From assembly GCF_900109285.1 (NCBI RefSeq), contig NZ_FNZQ01000007.1:62001-126000 (forward strand): DNA of 64,000 nucleotides. The letters are read 5' to 3'. Source of the stretch: Jannaschia helgolandensis. Lineage in GTDB: Bacteria > Pseudomonadota > Alphaproteobacteria > Rhodobacterales > Rhodobacteraceae. Numbering within the stretch: the stretch's first letter is position 1; each line of letters opens with the position of its first letter. The notes under the pieces are model-generated. The model had not been told where the DNA came from and ran no database searches. It saw only the letters and a list, made by a program, of their open reading frames with translations. The position numbers and the translations under genes are program-made. This document shows positions 27,754-35,242 of the stretch, one piece after another.

Positions 27754-28415
27754 ATCACCTCGTCGCTGCGATCGTCAGTCTCGCCATATCTCTTGAGCGT
27801 TGCGGGCCGGGTCCCTTCGTAGACGCGCTCCAGATTTTGAGCGACCTTGGCGTTTTCGCGCTCGAACAGGCAATCGCCGTTCTTGTCGGAGGCGACAATG
27901 AAGGGACCCATGTTATTGCATTTGATCACCCACATGGCCTGGGCCAAGCCCAGTTCCTCGTTCCAGTGGACCGCCTCGACCTTCTCCACTCCGCGCCCCA
28001 AAAGCGCGCCGGTGCCATAGCCCACTGTCGAGAGGTAGATCGCGCCGTTGGGGACGAAGAAGGCTTTGTAGTCTTTCGACGTCATGCCGCCCTTGCCGAT
28101 GATCAGCTTGGCACCGGATTTCGCCATCCATTCAGGCAGCCATTTGGCGAAGCGGAACGACGCCGTGGCGGTCACCGCCCCCATCTCGAAGGTGCCGTCA
28201 GGGTTGATCCGCGCGGCGGGGGAGCAGTGGAAGTTTGCCGCCGAGTCGCGCGGCAACTCCATCGGAATGTTGGCCTTGTCCTCCAGCGCGCGTTTGTAAA
28301 CGCCCTCGCGAGCCGTATACATCAGGCCGTCCAGATAGACGATGTCGCCAAGACGCAGATCGTCAAGCGCCTCTTGCGTGGGCGTAGTGCTGAGGCGAAT
28401 TTTACGCGGGCTCAT
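27750..28415 (-). CDS. class I fumarase/tartrate dehydratase beta-subunit-like protein
   Basis: C-terminal (beta) subunit of a two-subunit iron-sulfur hydro-lyase, 221 aa. Recognisable parts: LRLGDIVYLDGLMYTAREGV, NFHCSPAARINPDGTFEM and KLIIGKGGMTSKDYKAFF. The substrate-loop motif that normally reads GPTTxxRMD is replaced by GAVTATASFRF, so the substrate is probably not plain fumarate or tartrate. Last gene of the seven-gene minus-strand operon; its ATG overlaps the CoA transferase stop. The alpha subunit is encoded two genes upstream instead of next to it. Confidence 0.9.
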   Translation of the reverse strand: MSPRKIRLSTTPTQEALDDLRLGDIVYLDGLMYTAREGVYKRALEDKANIPMELPRDSAANFHCSPAARINPDGTFEMGAVTATASFRFAKWLPEWMAKSGAKLIIGKGGMTSKDYKAFFVPNGAIYLSTVGYGTGALLGRGVEKVEAVHWNEELGLAQAMWVIKCNNMGPFIVASDKNGDCLFERENAKVAQNLERVYEGTRPATLKRYGETDDRSDEVI

Positions 28416-29542
28416 TGTGCGGCCTCCGATAACAGGATTTCGGCGGTGTCGCGCCCGAACGTCGGGGCGGGCTTAAGCTGGACGGGTGCCCAGGGGGCGC
28501 GGAAGCTGAGGCCGGGCACACGGACGGTCTGGTCCAGTTCCGGCACGGGAAGATCGTGCCAGCACGGAGAGTTCTTCATTTGCGGTTGCGCCAAAGCCGC
28601 GCCAAGATCGAGGACGGGACCGGCGGGCACATCTGCCTCAGCCAGCAAAGTGTCCCAGTGGGCGACGGGCATGGTGGCAAAAACGCGCGTCAGCGTATCC
28701 GCTACGGTCTGAGCGTCGGCTTGCGCCAATTCCGGCCGCCCAAGTGCACGGCACAGTCTGTCCGTTTGCGCGACCGTGTTGGCGGTGACGACCAATTGCC
28801 CCTCGGCGCAATCAAACTGGCCGGAGAAAGGCGAGTCCGAGAACGCGCGATTGCCGTCCAGCCCGCGCAGCGCCCCGGTGGTCTGGTGGTTGACCGCATA
28901 TGCGCCCATCAGGTTGGTCATCGCGTCGAGCATGGAGACGTGAAGCTCTTGCGGTACCGACGGCTGTTTTGCGCGTTGCAAAAGGGCCGCGAGAATGGCC
29001 GCAACAAGGGATTGGCCTGCGACGTAATCCACGATCGGGATGCCAACCCGCAGCGGACCGCTTTCGGGACTGCCGGTCATGGCCATCAACCCGCTGACGC
29101 CCTGCAAGATATGATCATAAGCGGGGCGGGAGGCGAGGGGGCCGTCCGGGCCGTAGCCCGACAGGCTTGCATAGATCAGATCGGACTTGCGCGTCGTGGT
29201 GGCGTCGAAGCCCAGACCGAGACGCTCTGCCACGCCGGGACGGAAATTCTGCACCAGCACGTCCGCCTGCGCGACCAGTGATAGCGCGGCATTCAGGCCC
29301 TCCGTGGTCTTCAGATCCAGCACCACGGATTTTTTCCCTGAATTCTGGCTGAGGAAGGATGCGCCAAGCCCTGCGTCGCGCATCGCCTTCGTGCCACCAT
29401 GCCCGCGCACGAAATCGTCGCCACCGGGGCGTTCGACGCGGATCACTTCGGCCCCCATCAACGCCAGTTGACCAGTGGCATACGGCCCCGCCAGAACATG
29501 GGTAAGGTCGAGGATTCTTATGTCTGCAAGCGGTCCGCTCAT
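28412..29542 (-). CDS. CaiB/BaiF (class III) CoA transferase
   Basis: Family III CoA transferase, moving CoA between acyl-CoA and a carboxylic acid. 376 aa. N-terminal ILDLTHVLAGPYATGQLALM, ADVIRVERPGG-type segment as GAEVIRVERPGGDD, the CoA-binding KKSVVLDLKT, NFRPGVAERLG, and the catalytic Asp in GIPIVDYVAGQSLVAAIL. Start 29542 overlaps the hydratase alpha stop (ATGA) and its own stop overlaps the beta start, so it is placed between the two hydratase subunits. It would activate the hydrated product as a CoA ester. Longer upstream frame rejected as a shadow of the alpha subunit. Confidence 0.93.
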   Translation of the reverse strand: MSGPLADIRILDLTHVLAGPYATGQLALMGAEVIRVERPGGDDFVRGHGGTKAMRDAGLGASFLSQNSGKKSVVLDLKTTEGLNAALSLVAQADVLVQNFRPGVAERLGLGFDATTTRKSDLIYASLSGYGPDGPLASRPAYDHILQGVSGLMAMTGSPESGPLRVGIPIVDYVAGQSLVAAILAALLQRAKQPSVPQELHVSMLDAMTNLMGAYAVNHQTTGALRGLDGNRAFSDSPFSGQFDCAEGQLVVTANTVAQTDRLCRALGRPELAQADAQTVADTLTRVFATMPVAHWDTLLAEADVPAGPVLDLGAALAQPQMKNSPCWHDLPVPELDQTVRVPGLSFRAPWAPVQLKPAPTFGRDTAEILLSEAAQ

Positions 29543-30498
29543 TCCGCGGCATCCAATGCAGGGGCGTCCCATTCGACCGTTTCGCGGCGTTGGTAGGCGG
29601 TGAACCAGTCGGGGTCGGTGCGGTATTCCACTCGTCCGTCCGCATGGACCCGCGCGACCGCGCGGCGCGATGACAGACAGAAGGCGTGGACGGACATCTG
29701 CATGCCGCCCGTGTGGCAATAGCCGACCTCGATGTTGCAATCGACCACCATCGACTTGCCGACGAAACCCATTGCGCCCATGCCGATGGAGTTGCCGAGT
29801 TCCTTGAACTCCCGCTCCAGCTCTGCGATTTTCGGATCGGAATTCTCGCTGCCCACCGTGCGCAGGCATGCGGCGCGCTTGCCCAGGACCATGCAGGTGT
29901 CCTTGCAGCCGCCAAGCCCGATACCGATGATGGCAGGCTGGCAGGCAAGCCCACGCTTGCCGAATGCGATAAGGCTGTCGAGGTAGAACCGCTTGATGCC
30001 TTCGATCCCGTCCGACGGGAAAAGCATCCGGTAGTCCGTGCCGAACAACCCGCCCTTGTGGACGGTGATCAGGTCAATCCACTCACCGCCCGGCTCGTAG
30101 CCATATTCAATCTCGGGTGCGCCAATGCCCACATTGTTGTTGTGATCCGTGCGCCAGAGCGGATGCACGCGGTTCGGACGCAGGGGCACTCCGTTGGTGG
30201 CGTTTGCGGTGGCCCGGCGCAGGGCGGCTTCCAACGCAATCGGGCCGCCTTCGATCTGAGTTTCGTTGCCCATTTTCACGTACCAGCGCGGGGTGCCGGT
30301 ATCGCCGCACATCGCGCGGCGGTCTTCCTTGGCGGCCTCGTAATTTTCCAGCATCGCCTGCAACACGAAGGACGAAAGATCGCCGTCCTCGACCTCTGCT
30401 GCGGCCTGCAACCCATCGAGGTAATCCTGAGGGATTTCGATGGCGGCCTTGTCCATCAAGGTCTCGGCGGTTTTCTGGATGATGTCGATCGGGATCAT
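29539..30498 (-). CDS. class I fumarase/tartrate dehydratase alpha-subunit-like protein
   Basis: N-terminal (alpha) subunit of an oxygen-sensitive [4Fe-4S] hydro-lyase, 319 aa. Cluster cysteines are readable in RRAMCGDTGTPRWYVK, GIGLGGCKDTCMVLGKRA and IEVGYCHTGGMQ. The residues PLRPNRVHPLWRTDHNNNVG form the conserved core. The family includes fumarase, L-tartrate dehydratase and mesaconase. Encoded directly after the dehydrogenase flavoprotein with 4-base overlap, so the dehydrogenation product is probably its substrate. Confidence 0.92.
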   Translation of the reverse strand: MIPIDIIQKTAETLMDKAAIEIPQDYLDGLQAAAEVEDGDLSSFVLQAMLENYEAAKEDRRAMCGDTGTPRWYVKMGNETQIEGGPIALEAALRRATANATNGVPLRPNRVHPLWRTDHNNNVGIGAPEIEYGYEPGGEWIDLITVHKGGLFGTDYRMLFPSDGIEGIKRFYLDSLIAFGKRGLACQPAIIGIGLGGCKDTCMVLGKRAACLRTVGSENSDPKIAELEREFKELGNSIGMGAMGFVGKSMVVDCNIEVGYCHTGGMQMSVHAFCLSSRRAVARVHADGRVEYRTDPDWFTAYQRRETVEWDAPALDAAE

Positions 30499-32249
30499 TC
30501 TGCGGCCTCCACCAGTGATATGGGTTCGCCTTCCGGCAAGATGGTTTCGCCGGGGCGAACGATTGTAAACTTCACGTCCTCGCGACTGACGCCGAGTTCC
30601 GCGCCAGTCTGCCTTGCAAAGGTAAAATAGCTGCTCTCCATCGATCCGCTCTCGGGGAAATCTTCGCGGAAATGCGCCCCGCGGGAGTTTTCGCGGGCAA
30701 GACCCGCCTCGGTTATGACTTCGGAAATTTCGCACAGCGACGCCATGTTCAGCCAGTCGTGCCATGTCAGGTTGAAGGCAAGGTTGTCGCCAGAGATGCC
30801 GGTCTCCATAAGTTCGGCCTGAATGTCGGCGATACGGGCCTGACCGCGCCGCATGCCGATTTCGGTGCGCATGACACCGACATCTTCCCACATCGCTTCC
30901 TGTAGCTTGTCGCGGAGCGGCTGGATCGGGGCGATCCTGTTCGACAGAGGACGCAATGCGCGGGCGACTTCGGCCTCCAGCACGGCTTCGTCAGGGTCGC
31001 GCAAGGCGCCCATGCTGCGAATGTCCGTCCCCATCACATCGCCCGCCACGCCGCCGTAAACGGTCGAGTTCGCCACCCCGTTGCCGCCCAAGCGATTGGA
31101 GCCATGCGCCCCGCCCGCATCTTCGCCCGCCACGTACAGGCCTTCCATCGCGGTGCGGGTGTCCGGATCCACGATGACCCCGCCCATGAAGTAGTGTGCG
31201 GTCGGCACGACCTCGACCTTACCTGCGGCCAGGTCGAAACCGCTGTCGGCACAGCGTTTGACCATACCGGGGAATTTGGCGCGGACATTGTCAGGGCCAA
31301 GGTGAGACATGGAGATGTAAACGCCGCCGTTCGCGGTCGTGTTGGACTTGCGCATTTCCGCATAGATACCACGGCTGACCACATCGCGGGTCGCGCGTTC
31401 GCCTTTGGCGTCGTAGTCGAACATGAAACGGTTCTCGGCCCCGTTCAGCAACCGCCCACCCGCGCCACGCAGTCCTTCCTCCAGCACAGTGCCGGTCATC
31501 TTGGTATGGTCACCCGCCAGCAATCCGGTCGGATGGAACTGGACCATTTCCATGTCGCGCAGCGGCAGGCCCGCCCGCAAAGCCATGGCCAGACCGTCCA
31601 TCGTCTTGTCACCACTGGGGGTGTGATATTTATACATGGTCGGCCCGCCGCCGGTGCCCATCATCACGGTCTTGGCGCGCACGAAACGGAATTTTCCGGT
31701 GCGCATGTCAATCATCAGAACACCTGCAAGCGCGCTGCCGTCCTTGGTCGGGATCAGGCCGATGGCGCGGTGTTCCTGCAATTTCTCGACAGGGCGGGCG
31801 AGGACCTGTTCCATCAGCCGGTTGATGATCTCGATGCCGGTCAGGTCGCCTTTGTGGACGGTGCGGTCTGCCGTCTGACCCGCGAAGGCCTTCTGGTGCA
31901 GGGAGCCGTCGGGATTGCGGTCGAAGAAGCAGCCGATTTCGTTTTCCAGCTCGCGAATGCGCACAACGGCCTGTTCGCAAAGTTTCCAGGCCATGTCCTG
32001 ATCGGGCAGCCATTTGCCGCCCTGGATCGTATCCATGAAATGCCGCTCGACCGTATCGCCGCCACCTAGGGCCACGTTGTAGCCGCCCTGAACCATTCGG
32101 GTGCAGCCGCATTTGCCGATCAGACCTTTGACGGCGATCGTGATCTTCGTTCCAGCCGGTGCGCTCTGTTGCGCATGAAGGGCGGCGAACATCCCTGCAC
32201 CGCCAGTGCCGAGGATCAGGATATCGGTGTCATGCCTATCGATCTGCAT
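30495..32249 (-). CDS. succinate dehydrogenase/fumarate reductase-like flavoprotein
   Basis: FAD subunit of an SDH-like complex, 584 aa. FAD motif DILILGTGGAGMFAALHAQQ. Aligned by eye with E. coli SdhA: substrate His242 corresponds to H239 (VQFHPTGL), Arg286 to R288 (RDVVSRG), His354 to H352 (PTAHYFMGG) and Arg399 to R386 (GSNRLGGN). Two positions differ: the His that covalently holds FAD is C49 (GCTRMVQGG), and the substrate-binding Thr254 is E257 (VLEEGLRG). So FAD is probably non-covalent or Cys-linked, and the substrate differs from succinate. Start 32249 touches the preceding stop (TGATG). Confidence 0.92.
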   Translation of the reverse strand: MQIDRHDTDILILGTGGAGMFAALHAQQSAPAGTKITIAVKGLIGKCGCTRMVQGGYNVALGGGDTVERHFMDTIQGGKWLPDQDMAWKLCEQAVVRIRELENEIGCFFDRNPDGSLHQKAFAGQTADRTVHKGDLTGIEIINRLMEQVLARPVEKLQEHRAIGLIPTKDGSALAGVLMIDMRTGKFRFVRAKTVMMGTGGGPTMYKYHTPSGDKTMDGLAMALRAGLPLRDMEMVQFHPTGLLAGDHTKMTGTVLEEGLRGAGGRLLNGAENRFMFDYDAKGERATRDVVSRGIYAEMRKSNTTANGGVYISMSHLGPDNVRAKFPGMVKRCADSGFDLAAGKVEVVPTAHYFMGGVIVDPDTRTAMEGLYVAGEDAGGAHGSNRLGGNGVANSTVYGGVAGDVMGTDIRSMGALRDPDEAVLEAEVARALRPLSNRIAPIQPLRDKLQEAMWEDVGVMRTEIGMRRGQARIADIQAELMETGISGDNLAFNLTWHDWLNMASLCEISEVITEAGLARENSRGAHFREDFPESGSMESSYFTFARQTGAELGVSREDVKFTIVRPGETILPEGEPISLVEAAE

Positions 32250-32590
32250 CAGATTGCTCTCAGAAAGAAGACGCCTGCCACCAGCGTCGAGGCGGCAACC
32301 GCGCTTGCAGCCGCAGTTTTCTGGCCCGATGTCCAAGGCAGCCATTCCAGCGCCATAAGGCGCAATCCGCCGAACATGTGGACGGACAGCAGGAAGACGA
32401 GGCCGAATTCCGAGAATTTCACGATGCCCAGATCGGTCCAGAGCAGGAGTCCATCCAGCGTTTCGGGCGCGGTCAACGCATAGGACAACACCCAGAAATG
32501 CAGCGGCAGGAACAGGGCCAGCGCCACGCCCGAGATACGGTGGAGCAGAAATGCCACCCAAAGCGTGTGGGTCCGGTATCCGCGTATCAT
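32249..32590 (-). CDS. SdhC-like cytochrome b membrane anchor
   Basis: Membrane anchor of the SDH-like complex, 113 aa, three helices (about 12-38, 60-85 and 93-112). HRISGVALALFLPLHFW is the SdhC HRxSG motif that contributes to the quinone site. H71 in SVHMFGGLRLMALEW matches the heme ligand of the HxxxGxRH motif. The start at 32590 overlaps the preceding gene's stop; the upstream in-frame extension is a shadow. It would pass electrons from the iron-sulfur subunit to quinone. Confidence 0.88.
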   Translation of the reverse strand: MIRGYRTHTLWVAFLLHRISGVALALFLPLHFWVLSYALTAPETLDGLLLWTDLGIVKFSEFGLVFLLSVHMFGGLRLMALEWLPWTSGQKTAAASAVAASTLVAGVFFLRAI

Positions 32591-32916
32591 GTGGCCGTGA
32601 CCCCGTAGACAGCCTGCATCCCGAGGATCAGGAGCAGGGCGAGGACGGCCCAGGCGGCAGCGTTCAAGGCCGTTCCACGCAGGCCCGCCCATTCAGACAG
32701 CACTGTGCGCAGGCCGATCGCTGCATGGATCGAAACCGCGACGACGAATGTGCCGTAAAACAGGAACCACAGGACGCTGCCCTGGGTTCGGCCAAGGATT
32801 TCCTCAGCCGATAGCCCGCCCTGGATCGCGTAGATCATCACCGCGATGTGCATCAGCACCAGCGGGGCCATGATCAGTGCGGAAATGCGCTGCACCATGT
32901 AGAGCCTGAATGTCAT
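32587..32916 (-). CDS. SdhD-like membrane anchor
   Basis: Second membrane anchor, 109 aa, three helices. RLYMVQRISALIMAPLVLMH resembles the first helix of Sdh/Frd anchors, and H64 in VSIHAAIGLRTVLSEW aligns with the heme ligand His71 of E. coli SdhD. The Asp82-Tyr83 pair at the quinone site becomes E75-W76. Which anchor is SdhC and which SdhD is uncertain, as both carry a His in helix 2. Start 32916 overlaps the iron-sulfur gene's stop by 4 bases. Confidence 0.85.
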   Translation of the reverse strand: MTFRLYMVQRISALIMAPLVLMHIAVMIYAIQGGLSAEEILGRTQGSVLWFLFYGTFVVAVSIHAAIGLRTVLSEWAGLRGTALNAAAWAVLALLLILGMQAVYGVTAT

Positions 32917-33638
32917 CTTGCGCGTCTCCTGAAGAAATTGCGGGCGGTTTCGCGCTTCAGCCCCGCAATGGCGTTCATCGGGTTCAATTCGTTCGGACAA
33001 TGCACCGCGCAACTGCCCTGACTGTGACAATTGTGGCAGCCGCCCACGCCGGACACCGCATCGAGGATGGCCTGTTTGCCCGCGTCCTTGCTGTCGTTAT
33101 AGACGCTCCACGCCCTTTGTAGCGCGGCCGGACCGAGGTAGTCGGGATTACCGGCGACCGTATCACAGGCGGCATAACAGACGGAGCAGTTGATGCATTC
33201 GATGCCCGCATTGACCTCGACACGTCCTGCGCTGGCCGGGTCAATCGCCTCGATCGGATCGTGGCGGGTTTGGGTCGGGTGGTGCAGGCCTTCAGCGGCG
33301 ACCCATTTGTCGAAAAACGGGTCCATGTCGGTGGCCAGGTCCTTGATCACCGGCAGATTGCGCAAGGGTGCGATTTCCATGTGGCCGTCGACCAACACCT
33401 TCTTGACATGCGTGCGGCAGGTCCAGCGCGGGGTGCCGTTCACCATCATCGCACAAGAACCGCACATGCCCACGCGGCAAGCGTAGCGATAGCTCAGCGT
33501 CGGGTCTGCGTGTTGCTGAATCCAGGCAACTACATCGAGGACGGTCTGGTTCTCTTCCATCTTCACATCAAAGGATTGAAAAGACCCGGCAGCCGCACCG
33601 CGCCAGACAGAAACAGACATCTGGTGCTTATCCGCCAA
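32913..33638 (-). CDS. succinate dehydrogenase/fumarate reductase-like iron-sulfur protein
   Basis: Three-cluster electron-transfer subunit, 241 aa. [2Fe-2S] ligands C54, C59, C62 and C74 (ACRVGMCGSC and WTC). C-terminal clusters: C148, C151, C154 (CINCSVCYAAC) and the pairing C204, C210, C214 (CHSQGSCAVHCPNELNP). C158 and C201 are extra cysteines beside them, and the usual Pro after the first CxxCxxC group is missing. First gene of the operon sdhB-sdhD-sdhC-sdhA-hydratase alpha-CoA transferase-hydratase beta, all overlapping by 1-4 bases. Confidence 0.92.
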   Translation of the reverse strand: MADKHQMSVSVWRGAAAGSFQSFDVKMEENQTVLDVVAWIQQHADPTLSYRYACRVGMCGSCAMMVNGTPRWTCRTHVKKVLVDGHMEIAPLRNLPVIKDLATDMDPFFDKWVAAEGLHHPTQTRHDPIEAIDPASAGRVEVNAGIECINCSVCYAACDTVAGNPDYLGPAALQRAWSVYNDSKDAGKQAILDAVSGVGGCHNCHSQGSCAVHCPNELNPMNAIAGLKRETARNFFRRRAR

Positions 33639-33726
33639 ACTGCAGCTCCTTCGGATGGAAAGTCAGTGGACAATGGATATAGGTGAAGTTTTTTCTAACA
33701 CAAAGGAATAAATTCTTACCCATTGT

Positions 33727-33746
33727 GTAATTAATAATTACAATTA
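33727..33746. promoter_or_regulatory. candidate operator in the dehydrogenase operon promoter
   Basis: GTAATT (33727-33732) AAT AATTAC (33736-33741) is a perfect inverted repeat in an AT-rich stretch between the divergent sdhB-like and GST genes. It overlaps ATTACAATTA (33737-33746), identical to the 10-mer at the tctC/LysR junction (24919-24928). The nearby LysR protein is the obvious candidate binder. Confidence 0.5.
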
Positions 33747-33747
33747 T

Positions 33748-33767
33748 GCGGTCTTCCCAAAGACCGC
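33748..33767 (+). repeat. hairpin upstream of the GST gene
   Basis: GCGGTCTT (33748-33755) and AAGACCGC (33760-33767) make a perfect 8-bp stem with a CCCA loop, 40 bases before the GST start. It could be a leader-RNA structure or a terminator for transcription coming from the other side; no T-run follows. Confidence 0.5.
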
Positions 33768-33807
33768 CCCACCGCTATTGTCGGGCTTGGAACAAGGGGG
33801 AAACGGG

Positions 33808-34422
33808 ATGTTCACGCTCTATTATGCCAAGGGCACAGCGGCTTTGCCGGTTCACATAGCTCTTGAAGAATCCGGTGCAGAGTATGAGTTGCGGCTGCTG
33901 GATTTCACAGCGAAAGACCATCTTCAGCCGGACTATCTGAATGTTAATCCAAAGGGGCGCGTGCCCGCCTTGGTCATGGACGATGGCATCCTGACCGAGG
34001 CACCTGCATTGCTGGCCTATATCGGTCAGACCTATTCTGCTGCGAATCTGATCCCGTCGACGCCGTTCGGGTTTGCACAGGCGCAGGAGTTCAACCTGTA
34101 TATCGCTGCGACCGTTCATGTCGCCCATGCGCACAAGATGCGCGGCGCACGCTGGTCGGACGACACGGCGTCCCACGATGCCATGCGGATGAAAGTCGCG
34201 GAGAATATGACCGGCTGTGCGGAGTTTATTGAGAACCGTTACCTTAAAGGACCTTGGGTCCTGGGCGAGCAATACTCAGTCTGCGACCCGTATCTGTTCT
34301 TGGTGACGCGGTGGCTGAAAGGGGATGGCGTGGATGAAAGTGCCTTCCCGAATATTCTGGCGCACCGTGCACGAATGGAAGCGCGTCCTGCTGTGCAGGC
34401 CGTCCTGAAATTCCATGAGTGA
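33808..34422 (+). CDS. glutathione S-transferase family protein
   Basis: 204 aa with an N-terminal thioredoxin-like domain and a helical C-terminal domain. MFTLYYAKGTAALPVHIALE is the GST opening; NVNPKGRVPALVMDDGILTE carries the cis-Pro and the TEAPAL/TESxAI-like motif (EAPALLAYIG). C-terminal GPWVLGEQYSVCDPYLF fits the N-capping box. The start at 33808 follows AAGGGGGAAACGGG; a GTG/ATG-type frame from 33778 is less likely. The role is unknown: detoxification or an isomerase (maleylpyruvate type) are both possible. It overlaps the nitroreductase gene by 8 bases. Confidence 0.9.
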   Translation: MFTLYYAKGTAALPVHIALEESGAEYELRLLDFTAKDHLQPDYLNVNPKGRVPALVMDDGILTEAPALLAYIGQTYSAANLIPSTPFGFAQAQEFNLYIAATVHVAHAHKMRGARWSDDTASHDAMRMKVAENMTGCAEFIENRYLKGPWVLGEQYSVCDPYLFLVTRWLKGDGVDESAFPNILAHRARMEARPAVQAVLKFHE

Positions 34423-35242
34423 TCCACTTCGCGACGGTTTGAACGCGCGCTTTTCCGATGCGCCCGACGTGCCGGAATCTTTGTGTGGCAATATGGTTTT
34501 GCAAGGGATCGCAGGGCGCGGCTCATGCAGGGCGTTTCGTCCGGACCCGGTGCCTGTGGAGGTCATGGAAGTGTTAAGTGCGGTGGCCCTGTCGTCGCCG
34601 TCCAAAAGCGACCTGCAACAGCGTGACGTCGTGATTGTCGATGATCCCGATCTCAGAGCGCAACTGCTGGAGCTTGTATCTGCCCAAGCCTGGATTGCAG
34701 GCGTGCCAAGTCTGGTGGTTTTCTGCGCAAATAACCGCCGTCAGCGGCAACTGCACGATATGCAGGGGTTAGGGTTCGCAAACGACCACCTGGACGCATT
34801 TTTCAACGCCAGCCTGGACGCAGGCATCGCCCTGGCAAGTTTTGTTATCGCAGCGGAAGTGGCGGGCCTGGGCTGTTGCCCCATCAGCACGATCCGCAAT
34901 CACGCGCAGGCGGTAAGCGACCTGCTGGGGCTACCGGATCATGTCTTTCCCGTCGCCGCGCTTGCGTTGGGTTATCCAGCCAAAGTTCCGCAGATCAGCC
35001 CCAGACTTCCGCTTCGTGCGACCGTGCATCTGGACCGCTTCCGCGAGACATCAGACTCCGATGTGGCGGAATATGACGCGCATCGCGCGCAGGTACAGCC
35101 ATACAAGACGCAGCGAAGCCCAGAGCGTTTCGGGACCAGCGACACTTATACATGGTCGATGGACAAAGCGCGTCAATACAGCCTGCCGGAGCGGGTCGAC
35201 TTCGCTCGATTCATAAAAGCCAAGGGCTTCAAGCTTGACTAA
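34415..35242 (+). CDS. nitroreductase family FMN-dependent oxidoreductase
   Basis: NfsA/FRP-type NAD(P)H flavin oxidoreductase, 275 aa. RGSCRAFRPDPVPVEVMEVL is the phosphate/FMN loop, ALSSPSKSDLQQRDVVIVDD the second FMN contact, ASFVIAAEVAGLGCCPIST the third, then the C-terminal arm. Substrate unknown: such enzymes reduce nitroaromatics, quinones or flavin. Its stop (TAA) overlaps the stop of the convergent ThDP enzyme gene. Confidence 0.9.
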   Translation: MSDPLRDGLNARFSDAPDVPESLCGNMVLQGIAGRGSCRAFRPDPVPVEVMEVLSAVALSSPSKSDLQQRDVVIVDDPDLRAQLLELVSAQAWIAGVPSLVVFCANNRRQRQLHDMQGLGFANDHLDAFFNASLDAGIALASFVIAAEVAGLGCCPISTIRNHAQAVSDLLGLPDHVFPVAALALGYPAKVPQISPRLPLRATVHLDRFRETSDSDVAEYDAHRAQVQPYKTQRSPERFGTSDTYTWSMDKARQYSLPERVDFARFIKAKGFKLD

